Of a stretch of DNA of 64,000 bases, positions 46,134-55,259 are shown piece after piece. Numbering within the stretch: the stretch's first letter is position 1; each line of letters begins with the position of its first letter. The position numbers and the translations under genes are program-made. Origin of the DNA: [Ruminococcus] lactaris ATCC 29176 (GTDB lineage: Bacteria; Bacillota; Clostridia; Lachnospirales; Lachnospiraceae); NCBI RefSeq assembly GCF_025152405.1, contig NZ_CP102292.1, positions 744,001-808,000 of the forward strand. The letters are read 5' to 3'. The notes beneath the pieces are model-generated. The model was given only the letters and a program-made list of their open reading frames with translations, did no database searches and was not told the origin of the DNA.

Positions 46134-47411
46134 ATGAGAGTAGATAAGAACAGAGAGAACAGCGGAGAAAAAAGAAGAAAGATATTTTTGACAGGAATTG
46201 GAATGGGAATGCCGGAAATGTTGACTGCCCGGGCAAAAGAAGTGATTGATCAGGCAGACTGCCTGATCGGTGCAAAGCGGATGCTGGAATGTGCAAAGCG
46301 GATTCTTCCTGGTGAGATGCAGGAGAAGAAAAAGATGATGGTGGAATACCGTCCAGAGCAGATTGCAGAGATTATAAAAGCGGAAAAGGAAGATTGGAAA
46401 ATCGGGATTCTTCTTTCAGGGGATATTGGATTTTTCAGTGGAGCAAAAAAGCTGGAAAAGGTACTGGAAGGTTTTGCAGATGAGGTAATACTGGTCCCGG
46501 GAATTTCTTCGATTGTATATCTGAGTGCAAAAATCGGGATTGCATGGGAGGATGCAGCAATCATCAGTCTTCACGGAAAAAATGAAAATTTTATACAGAC
46601 GATTGATAAAAGAGAAAAAACCTTTCTTCTGCTTGGAGGAACGGATGCCGGAAAAGTGTTTTATAAAAGAATGCTTGAGTATGAGATGAATGAAGTAAAG
46701 ATCCATATCGGAACAAATCTTTCTTATGCAGATGAATGCGTAAGATCTGGTGTACTTTCTGATTTTCAGGAGGAGGATTTTGAGGGATTAACAGCAGTGA
46801 TGGTTGAAAATCCAGTTCCATCTAAGGCGACAGGACCGCATAGAAAGGACGAAGAGTTTCTACGTGGAAAAGTACCGATGACGAAAGCAGAAATCCGGGC
46901 AGTGAGTGTTGCACAAATGGAACTGACAGAAGATGCTGTTGTCTATGATATAGGGGCGGGAACCGGATCAGTTTCAGTGGAAATAGCATTGTCAGGAGAA
47001 AAAATAAAAGTCTATGCGATTGAAAAGAATCCGGAAGGAGTGGAACTGATCCGGCAGAACAGAAAAAAATTCCGTGTGGATGGAATCAGGATTATTGAGG
47101 GAAATGCACCTGAGGTACTGGAAGGCCTGGAAATGCCAACGCATGTATTTATAGGAGGAAGTTCAGGAAATCTGCGTCAGATCATAGAGAAGGTGACGGC
47201 TGCAAATCCGGAAGTGAAGATTGTATTGAATGCAATTTCACTGGAAACACTTGGAGAGGTGATGGAACTTTCAAAAGATGGTCTTTTAAAAGAAATTCAG
47301 GTGACTCAGTTGTCTGCAGCACGTTCCAGAATCCTCGGAGATTATCATATGATGACAGGTCAGAATCCGGTTTATATTATCCGGTCTGAAAGGAGAGCGA
47401 CAGAAACATGA
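46134..47411 (+). CDS. cbiET: Cobalt-precorrin-6B C5,15-methyltransferase, CbiE-CbiT fusion
   Basis: A 425-residue two-domain enzyme (equivalent to CobL). The N-terminal CbiE-type methylase (~15-215) has GIGMGMPEMLTARAKE and LLSGDIGFFSGAKKL. The C-terminal CbiT-type domain (~240-420) has VYDIGAGTGSVSVEIAL for SAM binding and decarboxylation. Such fusions are common in Firmicutes. It overlaps cbiA by 4 bp. Confidence 0.95.
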   Translation: MRVDKNRENSGEKRRKIFLTGIGMGMPEMLTARAKEVIDQADCLIGAKRMLECAKRILPGEMQEKKKMMVEYRPEQIAEIIKAEKEDWKIGILLSGDIGFFSGAKKLEKVLEGFADEVILVPGISSIVYLSAKIGIAWEDAAIISLHGKNENFIQTIDKREKTFLLLGGTDAGKVFYKRMLEYEMNEVKIHIGTNLSYADECVRSGVLSDFQEEDFEGLTAVMVENPVPSKATGPHRKDEEFLRGKVPMTKAEIRAVSVAQMELTEDAVVYDIGAGTGSVSVEIALSGEKIKVYAIEKNPEGVELIRQNRKKFRVDGIRIIEGNAPEVLEGLEMPTHVFIGGSSGNLRQIIEKVTAANPEVKIVLNAISLETLGEVMELSKDGLLKEIQVTQLSAARSRILGDYHMMTGQNPVYIIRSERRATET

Positions 47412-48841
47412 AAAAAATACCGAGGATCTTACTGGCAGCAGTGTCAAGTAACAGTGGAAAGACGGCAGCGGCCTGCGGTATGATGTCTGCTTATGTGCAG
47501 CAGGGACTGAATATAAGGAGCTGTAAATGCGGACCGGATTATATTGATCCAATGTTCCACAGGGAGGTGCTGGGAGTCGATTCTGAAAATCTGGATCTGT
47601 TCTTTTCAGATGCAGAAGAACTGACAAAGAATTTTATCCGGCATACGGAGGGAGCAGACCTTGTGATAGCGGAAGGCGTTATGGGATATTATGATGGAAT
47701 GGGTCTGGATACAGTCAGGGGAAGTTCTTATGAGATTGCTTCTGTGCTGAAGTTTCCGGTTATTTTAGTTGTGAATGCACGTGGAGCGGCAATGACGCTG
47801 GCGGCAGTACTGAAAGGAATGACGGAATATGTACCGGAAAGCAGGATTTGCGGAGTCATTTTAAATCAGATATCCGGTATGCTCTATCCAAGACTGAAGC
47901 AGATGCTGGAACAGACTTTACAGAGGATGAACCACAGTGAGATCAAAATTGTGGGGTATTTGCCGAAGGCAGATCCATTCGTGCTTGAGAGCAGGCATTT
48001 GGGGCTGGTGACACCGCAGGAATTACAGGGATTGAAATTACAGATGCAACAGGCAGGAGAGATTGCAAACGAGACGTTGGATCTGGAAGGAATCAGAGAG
48101 ATTGCAGAAAGAGCAGAAGAACTGAAATGGCAGCAGGAAGATCTGAAGTGGCAGCAGAGGGATGCCTGTTTTCTAAAATCATCCTTTTCTGCTGATCAGG
48201 CTGAAAGTGGAGAGAAGAGAAAAAAGCGGATTGCAGTTGCAAGAGATGAAGCGTTCTGCTTTTATTATAAAGAAAATCTGGAAATCCTGGAGTCGATGGG
48301 GTGTGAGCTGATCTGTTTTAGTCCGTTGCGGGATAAGCAGCTTCCAGATGGAATAGAGGGAATGATCTTTGGAGGTGGGTATCCCGAGTTGTATGCACAG
48401 CAGTTATCGGAAAATAGAAGTATGTTGATGTCAGTAAGAGCGGCATTGGAGAAACAGATTCCCTGCCTGGCAGAATGTGGAGGATTTATGTATCTTCACG
48501 AAAAAATAAGAGATCGGGAAGGCAAAGAATGGTCAATGGTTGGTCGGATCAGGGGAATTTCATATCCTACAGGAAAGCTTGTCAGATTCGGTTATGTTAA
48601 TGTGATTCCGATGAGTGAAACCTGTAAAAAGGAGTGGCTGCCGGAGGGAACAAGCCTGCGTGGACAGGAATTTCATTACTGGGACAGCACAGAAAATGGA
48701 GAAGACTGTATGGCTGTGAAACCGGATGGAAAAAGAAGCTGGAGCTGTATTCATGCAGAACCGGGTCTTTTTGCGGGATATCCTCATTTATATTATCCAT
48801 CGAACCGGGCATGGATCGAAAATTTTCTAAAGTGCAGGTAA
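47408..48841 (+). CDS. cbiA: Cobyrinate a,c-diamide synthase
   Basis: A 477-residue glutamine-dependent amidase. The N-terminal P-loop VSSNSGKTAAACGMM and the GPDYIDPMFHREV segment make the ATP-binding half. The C-terminal class I glutamine amidotransferase half has IFGGGYPELYAQQLSENR and the nucleophile Cys in LAECGGFMYL. A somewhat Gln/Trp-rich linker (KWQQEDLKWQQRD) joins the halves. Confidence 0.95.
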   Translation: MKKIPRILLAAVSSNSGKTAAACGMMSAYVQQGLNIRSCKCGPDYIDPMFHREVLGVDSENLDLFFSDAEELTKNFIRHTEGADLVIAEGVMGYYDGMGLDTVRGSSYEIASVLKFPVILVVNARGAAMTLAAVLKGMTEYVPESRICGVILNQISGMLYPRLKQMLEQTLQRMNHSEIKIVGYLPKADPFVLESRHLGLVTPQELQGLKLQMQQAGEIANETLDLEGIREIAERAEELKWQQEDLKWQQRDACFLKSSFSADQAESGEKRKKRIAVARDEAFCFYYKENLEILESMGCELICFSPLRDKQLPDGIEGMIFGGGYPELYAQQLSENRSMLMSVRAALEKQIPCLAECGGFMYLHEKIRDREGKEWSMVGRIRGISYPTGKLVRFGYVNVIPMSETCKKEWLPEGTSLRGQEFHYWDSTENGEDCMAVKPDGKRSWSCIHAEPGLFAGYPHLYYPSNRAWIENFLKCR

Positions 48842-48889
48842 AGTAAAAAAAGAGTAGACAAAAGTGAAAAGCAGAGGAATGGAAAAAAT

Positions 48890-50221
48890 ATGGAATATAT
48901 GAAAAATACCAGTTATTTTTTTGTTCCGTTTAAGTATGAAAAATACGAACGGTTTAAAGATTTGACCCGGATGCTGGATGAAAGTGATTCATGGGATCTG
49001 GTGCATGATGAGATCATTTATATGATGAAGTATGTTGCAGATAAGCTGGACAGCCGCAAACCGGAGCAGTGTCTGTGCTTTCATTATGAATGGAATGGCA
49101 GAAAAAGAGAAGATTTTTCAGGATTGAAAGACTGGTTTTCGACCCAAAAGCACCCGTTTCAGGGGACAGAGATCAGCTTCAGGTTTCAATTAATCGGAAT
49201 CCAGCTCTATTGTTTCAGTACTTCTGTATGTATTATGGTATTTCAGGTACAGTTTGAGAAAAATGATCCCAACTATATTGCTTCGGCAGAGTATTATCTG
49301 AAAAAGGTCGGAAGAGAGAAGATTTTTTCTGATCAGAATCCCAATGAGATTACATTTTTGAAAATCGCAGAAAAGCTGATGCGAGAAGTAGAAGAAATCG
49401 GTACATTTGATTATTTTTATTATGCGAATCCTTCCACTGAGCGGGCAAATGTTCTGAGTTATCTTGAAATGGAGAAAAAAGAAGATTATCGAGAAGACCT
49501 CTTTTTTCTAAGGTATTGCTATAGCGAGGGGTTCTTATATACAGAAGATCAGGAGCGAGAGAAAAAAGAAATATATCAGTCTTCGCACGATATGATCTGG
49601 GGAGTATCCCAGGAGGCGGCAGTCTGTATTACCTGTCCTGAAATGGGGAGAGGAACATTCATCAGAACGACATTTTACAGGAATTTTAATTATCAATATC
49701 TGTATATGTATATTTTACTGCTGCATCAAAAGTATGTACTGTATATGTTTCTGACAGAAATTGGAGTGGGAAGGTATAATACCCTGGAAACTCTGGAAGA
49801 ATATAGAAGAAGGCTTTATGAATTTGAGGCAGATTTTGTGTTTTCGTGTGTGACAGAAGTAGCACAGTATCAAAGACTGTATGACAGGATGACAGATGTA
49901 TTTGCATTAAAAGATATGTATGAAGATATCAATGAGCCAATACGTGCATTGACCGAGGAAAGAAAAAGAGAAACGGAGGAAGAACAGAAAAGCAGAGAGG
50001 CAAAGCTGAATCGATCTTTGTTATTTCTTTCGATCCTGAGTGTCTTTTCGGCTCTGATTGACAGCTTTGATTTTTCAGCTTCCTTTTTAGGAGGAACATT
50101 GAAGTTTGGTCCGGCAGTAGTACATGGTGTCCAGGGAGTCTGCATATTGCTTATTTTTCTGACTGCGGCCGGAGTTTTGAAAAGTTTATTCGTTTCAAAA
50201 AAAGAAAAACTGAAAGAATAA
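48890..50221 (+). CDS. Unrecognised two-TM membrane protein in the cobalamin run
   Basis: A 443-residue protein of a family I do not recognise. The first ~370 residues look soluble, with many aromatic and charged residues. A charged helix follows (EERKRETEEEQKSREAKLNR), then two TM helices (~380-395, SLLFLSILSVFSALI, and ~415-435, CILLIFLTAAGVLKSLF) with a short loop and a Lys-rich end. A large soluble domain with a long helix and two C-terminal TM helices resembles the CorA cation-channel layout, but the GMN motif is absent. The gene lies 49 bp after cbiA, so a link to cobalt or corrinoid handling is possible but unproven. Confidence 0.75.
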   Translation: MEYMKNTSYFFVPFKYEKYERFKDLTRMLDESDSWDLVHDEIIYMMKYVADKLDSRKPEQCLCFHYEWNGRKREDFSGLKDWFSTQKHPFQGTEISFRFQLIGIQLYCFSTSVCIMVFQVQFEKNDPNYIASAEYYLKKVGREKIFSDQNPNEITFLKIAEKLMREVEEIGTFDYFYYANPSTERANVLSYLEMEKKEDYREDLFFLRYCYSEGFLYTEDQEREKKEIYQSSHDMIWGVSQEAAVCITCPEMGRGTFIRTTFYRNFNYQYLYMYILLLHQKYVLYMFLTEIGVGRYNTLETLEEYRRRLYEFEADFVFSCVTEVAQYQRLYDRMTDVFALKDMYEDINEPIRALTEERKRETEEEQKSREAKLNRSLLFLSILSVFSALIDSFDFSASFLGGTLKFGPAVVHGVQGVCILLIFLTAAGVLKSLFVSKKEKLKE

Positions 50222-50250
50222 GAGAAAAGAGAGGTAAAGGAGAGTTTTTT

Positions 50251-50673
50251 ATGTGGGAGAAATATCATTATATCGGCTGCTTTTTTGCTACGGAAGATTT
50301 TTATAAAAAAGTAAAAAAATATAGAAAAAATCCTTTGGAACAGCAGATTGAAATCCCGCATATTACGTTTTCCTATAAGCCGGACAAGGTAGAGGAGTCT
50401 CTTTTCGGAACAGCGGTCAGGGTATGGATTACCGGATATGGAAATGATGGGAGAAATGAAGGACTTAAGGTAAAATTGGAATGTGAAGATCCGGTGCTGC
50501 AGAAAATGTCAGAACAGATAAAAATTCCTCATATTACACTGGCAGTCAGTAAAGGGGAGAAAGCGGTTAATACATCCAGACTGAAATTTGAGCCGGTAGA
50601 ACCGATGGAACTGGAGAGTTTTTTTGGTGGATGTACAGAAGAAAAAAGAGTAATTGGAAGAAAGAGACGATGA
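50251..50673 (+). CDS. Small 2H phosphoesterase-like protein
   Basis: A 140-residue protein with two H-x-T motifs in matching contexts: IEIPHITFSY (H37, T39) and IKIPHITLAV (H94, T96). Paired HxT/S motifs in a small alpha/beta protein define the 2H phosphoesterase (LigT/CPD-like) superfamily, which acts on 2',3'-cyclic or ADP-ribose phosphates. It is shorter than most members. It follows the two-TM gene by 29 bp and ends the first cobalamin transcript. Its substrate is unknown. Confidence 0.65.
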   Translation: MWEKYHYIGCFFATEDFYKKVKKYRKNPLEQQIEIPHITFSYKPDKVEESLFGTAVRVWITGYGNDGRNEGLKVKLECEDPVLQKMSEQIKIPHITLAVSKGEKAVNTSRLKFEPVEPMELESFFGGCTEEKRVIGRKRR

Positions 50674-50701
50674 AGAAAAGTCTGTAAATAAGAGAAATTA
50701 T

Positions 50702-50739
50702 AAGCACTCCCGGATGCTGTCAGACATCCGGGAGTGCTT
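50702..50739. terminator. Symmetric hairpin between convergent genes
   Basis: AAGCACTCCCGGATG pairs perfectly with CATCCGGGAGTGCTT around an 8-nt loop. No strong T-run follows on either side. It lies between the convergent 2H-like and RHH genes and is probably a bidirectional terminator. Confidence 0.7.
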
Positions 50740-50778
50740 ATAATCAGTTAGATTCATAATCGGCTGGATTTAAGCCGA

Positions 50779-50988
50779 TTATTTGATATCCAGTTCTATC
50801 GGTTCATCTAAGTGTTCGGATACATATTTCCCATTCTTTTTCCGCTGGCGGACACATTCGGTCAACAGATATTCAATCTGTCCATTGACGGAACGAAAAT
50901 CATCTTCCGCCCAGGCTGCAATGGCATTATAAAGCTGGGCAGAGAGCCGAAGCGGAATCTGCTTTTTCTTATTATCCTTTTCAGCCAT
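50779..50988 (-). CDS. Arc-type ribbon-helix-helix DNA-binding protein
   Basis: A 69-residue protein. [20 protein letters not shown] forms the strand and first helix, and [20 protein letters not shown] the second helix, as in Arc/MetJ-like RHH dimers. The rest is a short acidic tail. It is the second gene of an operon with the SPFH protein (6 bp apart) and is the natural candidate to bind the twin TGATATCA boxes at the operon promoter. The ribosome site is weak, so coupling to the upstream gene is likely. Confidence 0.85.
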   Translation of the reverse strand: MAEKDNKKKQIPLRLSAQLYNAIAAWAEDDFRSVNGQIEYLLTECVRQRKKNGKYVSEHLDEPIELDIK

Positions 50989-50993
50989 AAAAA

Positions 50994-52034
50994 TTAATAA
51001 AGACTTCCTGAATTAATGATCGGCTGGGTGTCGTGGTTGCCGCAGAGAACAACGAGCAGATTGGATACCATTGCAGCTTTTCGTTCTTCATCCAGTTCTA
51101 CTACACCCTTTTCATTTAACTGGTCTAAAGCCATTTCAACCATTCCGACAGCACCGTCAACGATCATCTTTCTTGCATCAATGATCGCAGATGCCTGTTG
51201 ACGCTGAAGCATTACGGCAGCGATTTCCGGGGCATAAGCAAGGTAAGTGATGCGGGCTTCAATAATCTCAAGTCCTGCATCGGCTACTTTTTTCTGAATC
51301 TCATCACGGATTCTTGCTGCTACGATCTCGCTGGAGCCGCGAAGGCTTCCTTCGTCTGCCTTCCCGTCTCCGGTTGTATCGATATCAGGGGCTGTGTCAT
51401 AAGGATAGATCCGTACGATATTGCGTAAAGCACCGTCGCACTGGAGAGAAAGATATTCCTTATAATTATCTACATTGAATACTGCTTTTGCAGTATCCAC
51501 AACACGCCACGTAACAGCAATTCCGATCTCGATTGGATTACCAAGGCAGTCGTTGATCTTCTGTCGTGAATTATTCAGAGTCATGATCTTCAAAGAAATT
51601 TTCTTATTAGAAGATTCATCTGAAAGGGAAAGACTATTGCTGCCTAAGAGGCTTGCGATAGAAGTATCTTTTTTAGAGTGATTGTCTACATCACCGCTCT
51701 GGCTTAATTTTGTCTTTGCAGCAGGATTGACTCCGATAGAGAATGGATTTACAAAATAAAATCCTGAATCTTTCAGAGAGCCGATATACTTTCCAAAAAG
51801 AGTGAGGACAAGTGCTTCCTGTGGCTTTAATACTTTCAGTCCGGCAAAAGGAATCCATCCAAGAGCTAACCAGATAATGCTGAGAACCAGTCCGGTTATA
51901 TTGAGTGGTGTGATGTCATTGCTCATAGAGACAGATGACAGGACACAGACTGCAACCGCTGCAAGATAAAGCAGAGAGGTAAGCAGCAGGACTGCCATAC
52001 CATTTTTTTTGGTTGTTAAGATTTTTTCTTCCAT
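50994..52034 (-). CDS. SPFH/Band 7 (prohibitin-stomatin type) protein
   Basis: A 346-residue membrane-anchored protein. Two hydrophobic N-terminal segments (~15-35 and ~45-65) precede the SPFH domain (~65-270), with [40 protein letters not shown] and [24 protein letters not shown]. The C-terminal part is helical and ends [18 protein letters not shown] ribosome site precedes the ATG. Family members build membrane microdomain scaffolds. The Ser/Asn-rich insert (~115-150) after the first SPFH strands is uncommon in classical stomatins. Confidence 0.9.
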   Translation of the reverse strand: MEEKILTTKKNGMAVLLLTSLLYLAAVAVCVLSSVSMSNDITPLNITGLVLSIIWLALGWIPFAGLKVLKPQEALVLTLFGKYIGSLKDSGFYFVNPFSIGVNPAAKTKLSQSGDVDNHSKKDTSIASLLGSNSLSLSDESSNKKISLKIMTLNNSRQKINDCLGNPIEIGIAVTWRVVDTAKAVFNVDNYKEYLSLQCDGALRNIVRIYPYDTAPDIDTTGDGKADEGSLRGSSEIVAARIRDEIQKKVADAGLEIIEARITYLAYAPEIAAVMLQRQQASAIIDARKMIVDGAVGMVEMALDQLNEKGVVELDEERKAAMVSNLLVVLCGNHDTQPIINSGSLY

Positions 52035-52067
52035 AAAAACCCCTCCTTAATATAAAAAGAATTTATT

Positions 52068-52105
52068 TGATATCATTATGATATCATCTTACATGGAAAA
52101 GTCAA
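52068..52105 (-). promoter_or_regulatory. SPFH-RHH operon promoter with overlapping twin TGATATCA operator
   Basis: On the minus strand TTGACT (52105-52100) and TATCAT (52083-52078) are separated by 16 bp. The interval 52068-52086 is a 19-bp perfect inverted repeat made of two TGATATCA boxes, 11 bp centre to centre. It covers the whole -10 box. This layout suits an RHH protein binding as tandem dimers and repressing the operon. Confidence 0.65.
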
Positions 52106-52123
52106 TACCTTTTGATTAGCGAA

Positions 52124-52186
52124 ACTAAAAAAGCTATGGAAAATGAAATTTTGAGAGGTTATCTCATTTTCATTTCCATAGCTTTT
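52124..52186 (-). terminator. Terminator of pckA
   Basis: Reading the minus strand, AAAAGCTATGGAAATGAAAA pairs with the following TTTCATTTTCCATAGCTTTT (a stem of ~25 bp with a bulge, small loop at 52158-52161) and ends in a T-run. It may also work in the plus direction. Confidence 0.85.
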
Positions 52187-52253
52187 ACGCGTATTATATT
52201 CTATTCATCCATAAAATAGAAGATCAGAATCATTTCAGGCTATTGCCAGATTC

Positions 52254-53858
52254 TTATAACTGAGGACCAGCAGCAACAAGTGCTTTACCAGCTTCATTTC
52301 CTTCGTATTTAGCGAAGTTCTTGATAAATCTCTCAGCAAGATCTTTTGCCTTAACATCCCACTCAGAAGCGTCAGCGTATGTGTCGCGAGGATCAAGGAT
52401 TCCTGTATCAACACCCTCAAGCTCTGTAGGTACTTCAAAGTTGAAGTATGGGATTGTCTTTGTAGGAGCATTGTTGATAGCTCCGTTCAGGATTGCGTCG
52501 ATGATTCCACGAGTATCTTTAATGGAGATACGCTTTCCTGTTCCGTTCCATCCTGTATTTACAAGGTAAGCCTTAGCTCCGCTCTTCTCCATCTTCTTAA
52601 CAAGCTCTTCTGCATATTTTGTAGGATGCAGCTCAAGGAATGCCTGTCCGAAGCAAGCTGAGAATGTTGGTGTAGGCTCTGTGATTCCACGCTCTGTTCC
52701 GGCAAGTTTTGCTGTAAATCCAGACAGGAAGTAGTACTGAGTCTGATCTGCTGTCAGGATAGATACCGGAGGAAGTACTCCGAATGCGTCTGCTGACAGG
52801 AAGATCACGTTCTTAGCTGCCGGTGCAGAAGAAATCGGACGAACGATATTCTTAATATGGTTGATCGGGTAAGATACACGAGTATTCTCTGTTACGCTCT
52901 TGTCAGCGAAATCAATCTTTCCGTTCTCATCCAGTGTAACATTCTCAAGAAGAGCGTCACGAACGATTGCATTGTAGATATCCGGCTCAGATTCTTTGTC
53001 AAGGTTGATAACCTTAGCATAGCATCCACCTTCAAAGTTGAATACTCCGTTGTCATCCCAGCCATGCTCGTCATCACCGATGAGGAGTCTCTTAGGATCT
53101 GTGGAAAGTGTAGTCTTACCTGTTCCTGACAGACCAAAGAAGATTGCTGTATTTTCACCGTTCAGGTCTGTATTAGCTGAGCAGTGCATGGAAGCCATTC
53201 CCTTCAGTGGAAGGAAGTAGTTCATCATGGAGAACATACCTTTCTTCATTTCTCCGCCGTACCATGTATTTACGATAACCTGCTCTTTGCTTGTGATGTT
53301 GAACATTACGGCTGTCTCAGAGTTAAGTCCGAGTTCTTTGTAGTTCTCAACCTTTGCCTTGGAAGCATTGTAAACAACGAAATCTGGCTCGAAGTTCTCA
53401 AGCTCTTCTGCTGTAGGCTTGATGAACATATTTGTTACGAAGTGTGCCTGCCATGCAACTTCAACGATAAAACGGATTGCCATACGAGTATCTTTATTAG
53501 CTCCGCAGAATGCATCTACAACGAAAAGTCTCTTATTGGAGAGCTCTTTAATTGCAAGATCTTTTACAGCAGCCCATGCTTCCTGAGTAGCCGGGTGATT
53601 GTCATTTTTATATTCGTCAGATGTCCACCAAACTGTATCTTTGGAGTTCTCATCCATAACGATAAATTTATCTTTAGGGGAACGACCAGTGTATACACCT
53701 GTCATTACGTTCACTGCACCAAGTTCACTTTCCTGACCTTTTTCGTAGCCTTCCAGCTCAGGTTTCGTCTCTTCTTCAAATAACATCTCATAAGAAGGAT
53801 TGTATACAACCTCTGTAGTTCCGGTAATGCCATACTTACTTAAATCAATTTTTGCCAT
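52254..53858 (-). CDS. pckA: Phosphoenolpyruvate carboxykinase (ATP)
   Basis: A 534-residue enzyme interconverting oxaloacetate and PEP. In fermenting gut anaerobes it often runs in the carboxylating direction to conserve ATP. The P-loop [13 protein letters not shown] (kinase-1a), the metal site [22 protein letters not shown], and [10 protein letters not shown] near the N-terminus are all present. It has the standard length. AGAGGTACATGTAAG precedes the ATG. Monocistronic, with its own promoter and terminator. Confidence 0.98.
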   Translation of the reverse strand: MAKIDLSKYGITGTTEVVYNPSYEMLFEEETKPELEGYEKGQESELGAVNVMTGVYTGRSPKDKFIVMDENSKDTVWWTSDEYKNDNHPATQEAWAAVKDLAIKELSNKRLFVVDAFCGANKDTRMAIRFIVEVAWQAHFVTNMFIKPTAEELENFEPDFVVYNASKAKVENYKELGLNSETAVMFNITSKEQVIVNTWYGGEMKKGMFSMMNYFLPLKGMASMHCSANTDLNGENTAIFFGLSGTGKTTLSTDPKRLLIGDDEHGWDDNGVFNFEGGCYAKVINLDKESEPDIYNAIVRDALLENVTLDENGKIDFADKSVTENTRVSYPINHIKNIVRPISSAPAAKNVIFLSADAFGVLPPVSILTADQTQYYFLSGFTAKLAGTERGITEPTPTFSACFGQAFLELHPTKYAEELVKKMEKSGAKAYLVNTGWNGTGKRISIKDTRGIIDAILNGAINNAPTKTIPYFNFEVPTELEGVDTGILDPRDTYADASEWDVKAKDLAERFIKNFAKYEGNEAGKALVAAGPQL

Positions 53859-53931
53859 CTTACATGTACCTCTTTCTTTATAGTAATATAGAACCTTTCT
53901 GCAAATGCAGATGTTACAATATCCTTTTCTA

Positions 53932-53959
53932 ATTATACATATTATAGGGATAAAATCAA
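53932..53959 (-). promoter_or_regulatory. Promoter of pckA
   Basis: On the minus strand TTGATT (53959-53954) and TATAAT (53937-53932) are separated by 16 bp. The leader of ~65 nt includes a small CTGCA/TGCAG inverted repeat. Confidence 0.55.
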
Positions 53960-54180
53960 CAAGAATCCTATAAAATTTTTAACAAAGAGAATGAAAAAAG
54001 TAGAAACAAATTCTAAAATTTTTCAAAAAAGTAAGGAGTCCTGTGAAAAAGAAACCTTGATTTTAAGTATATCGCAATTGTTTATTTTATGGTAGAATAG
54101 CGGAGGAATCCCAGGAAGGAGAGTTCTCCGGGAGAAAGTTACTTAAAATCAGAGATAGTATTTGCTGAAAAAAGAAAAAT
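53960..54180 (+). other. AT-rich divergent region before cobT
   Basis: This is the part of the 322-bp pckA-cobT gap outside the pckA promoter. It contains A/T-rich DNA with no gene. A possible -10 (TAGAAT, 54093) lacks a well-spaced -35. A small hairpin (TCCC...GGAGA/TCTCC...GGGA, ~54109-54134) precedes cobT. I see no cobalamin riboswitch consensus (no CCAGGAGACCTGCC-like box). Confidence 0.5.
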
Positions 54181-55248
54181 ATGCTGGAAAAAATTTTAAA
54201 TCAAAAATTAGAAGAAATAAAGCCACTGGATGTGGAAAGTATGAGGCAGGCGGAAGAACGCTGGAAGACGGTTGCAAAGCCACTGCACAGTCTGGGAAAG
54301 CTGGAAGAGGCAGTGATCCGAATGGCGGGTATCCGGGAAGATGCGGATTTTATAATGAAGAAAAAGGGTCTGGTGATCTTCTGTGCGGATAACGGAGTGG
54401 TGGCAGAAGGTGTGACGCAGACGGGGCAGGAAGTGACTGCGATTGTTGCGGATAACTTCACAAAAGGTGCAACGAGTGTGTGTATTATGGCAGAAAAAGC
54501 CGGTGTGGATGTCCTGCCGGTCGATATAGGAATGGCGGTCGATGTTGCTTCTCTGACCGATCCCTCCAAAAAGATCAGTTACGGGACAGAAAATATGGCT
54601 CACGGTCCGGCGATGACGCGGGAGCAGGCGATCAGAGCCATTCTGACCGGGATCGAGATCGCCGGCGAGAGAAAAGCAGAGGGGTATGATCTGCTGGCAA
54701 CCGGTGAGATGGGAATCGGAAATACGACTACCAGCAGTGCAGTCGCTTCCGTATTGCTTGGAAAAAGGGCAGAGGAAGTAACAGGCAGAGGAGCAGGATT
54801 AAGTTCGGAAGGATTGCAAAGAAAAATCCGGGTGATCCGGCAGGCACTGGAAAAAAATCGCCCTGATCCCGGTGACGTGCTGGATGTAGTGGCAAAGGTC
54901 GGAGGATATGATATTGCCGGAATGTGCGGACTTTTTTTAGGTGGTGCGATCTATCGGATTCCGGTGCTGATTGATGGATTTATTTCCTCAGTTGCAGCAC
55001 TCTGTGCAGTCAGGCTGGCACCACTTGCGGGGAAATATCTGTTTGCATCCCACTGTTCAAAAGAACCGGGAGGAAAGAGGGTGCTGGATGCCCTCGGAAT
55101 GTCTGCCATGATCGTGTGTGACCTGTCACTGGGAGAGGGAAGCGGTGCGGTTGCAGCGGTTCCGCTTCTGGAAATGGGACTGGATGTATACCGGAAAATG
55201 AGTACCTTTGAAGAGATTCAGGTAGAACAGTATCAGGAGTTAAAATAG
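54181..55248 (+). CDS. cobT: Nicotinate-nucleotide--dimethylbenzimidazole phosphoribosyltransferase
   Basis: A 355-residue enzyme that makes alpha-ribazole 5'-phosphate for the lower ligand of cobalamin. Conserved parts are KPLHSLGKLEE, GEMGIGNTTTSSA and the C-terminal EGSGAVAAVPLLEMGL, including the catalytic Glu region. It is the first gene of the second cobalamin block. The ribosome site is poor, but the N-terminus fits the family. Confidence 0.96.
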   Translation: MLEKILNQKLEEIKPLDVESMRQAEERWKTVAKPLHSLGKLEEAVIRMAGIREDADFIMKKKGLVIFCADNGVVAEGVTQTGQEVTAIVADNFTKGATSVCIMAEKAGVDVLPVDIGMAVDVASLTDPSKKISYGTENMAHGPAMTREQAIRAILTGIEIAGERKAEGYDLLATGEMGIGNTTTSSAVASVLLGKRAEEVTGRGAGLSSEGLQRKIRVIRQALEKNRPDPGDVLDVVAKVGGYDIAGMCGLFLGGAIYRIPVLIDGFISSVAALCAVRLAPLAGKYLFASHCSKEPGGKRVLDALGMSAMIVCDLSLGEGSGAVAAVPLLEMGLDVYRKMSTFEEIQVEQYQELK

Positions 55249-55259
55249 GAGTTAAGAAA

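Noticed and set aside
54162-54392. Alternative frame overlapping the start of cobT
   Set aside because: It is a frame shadow of the cobT N-terminus and encodes no recognisable protein.
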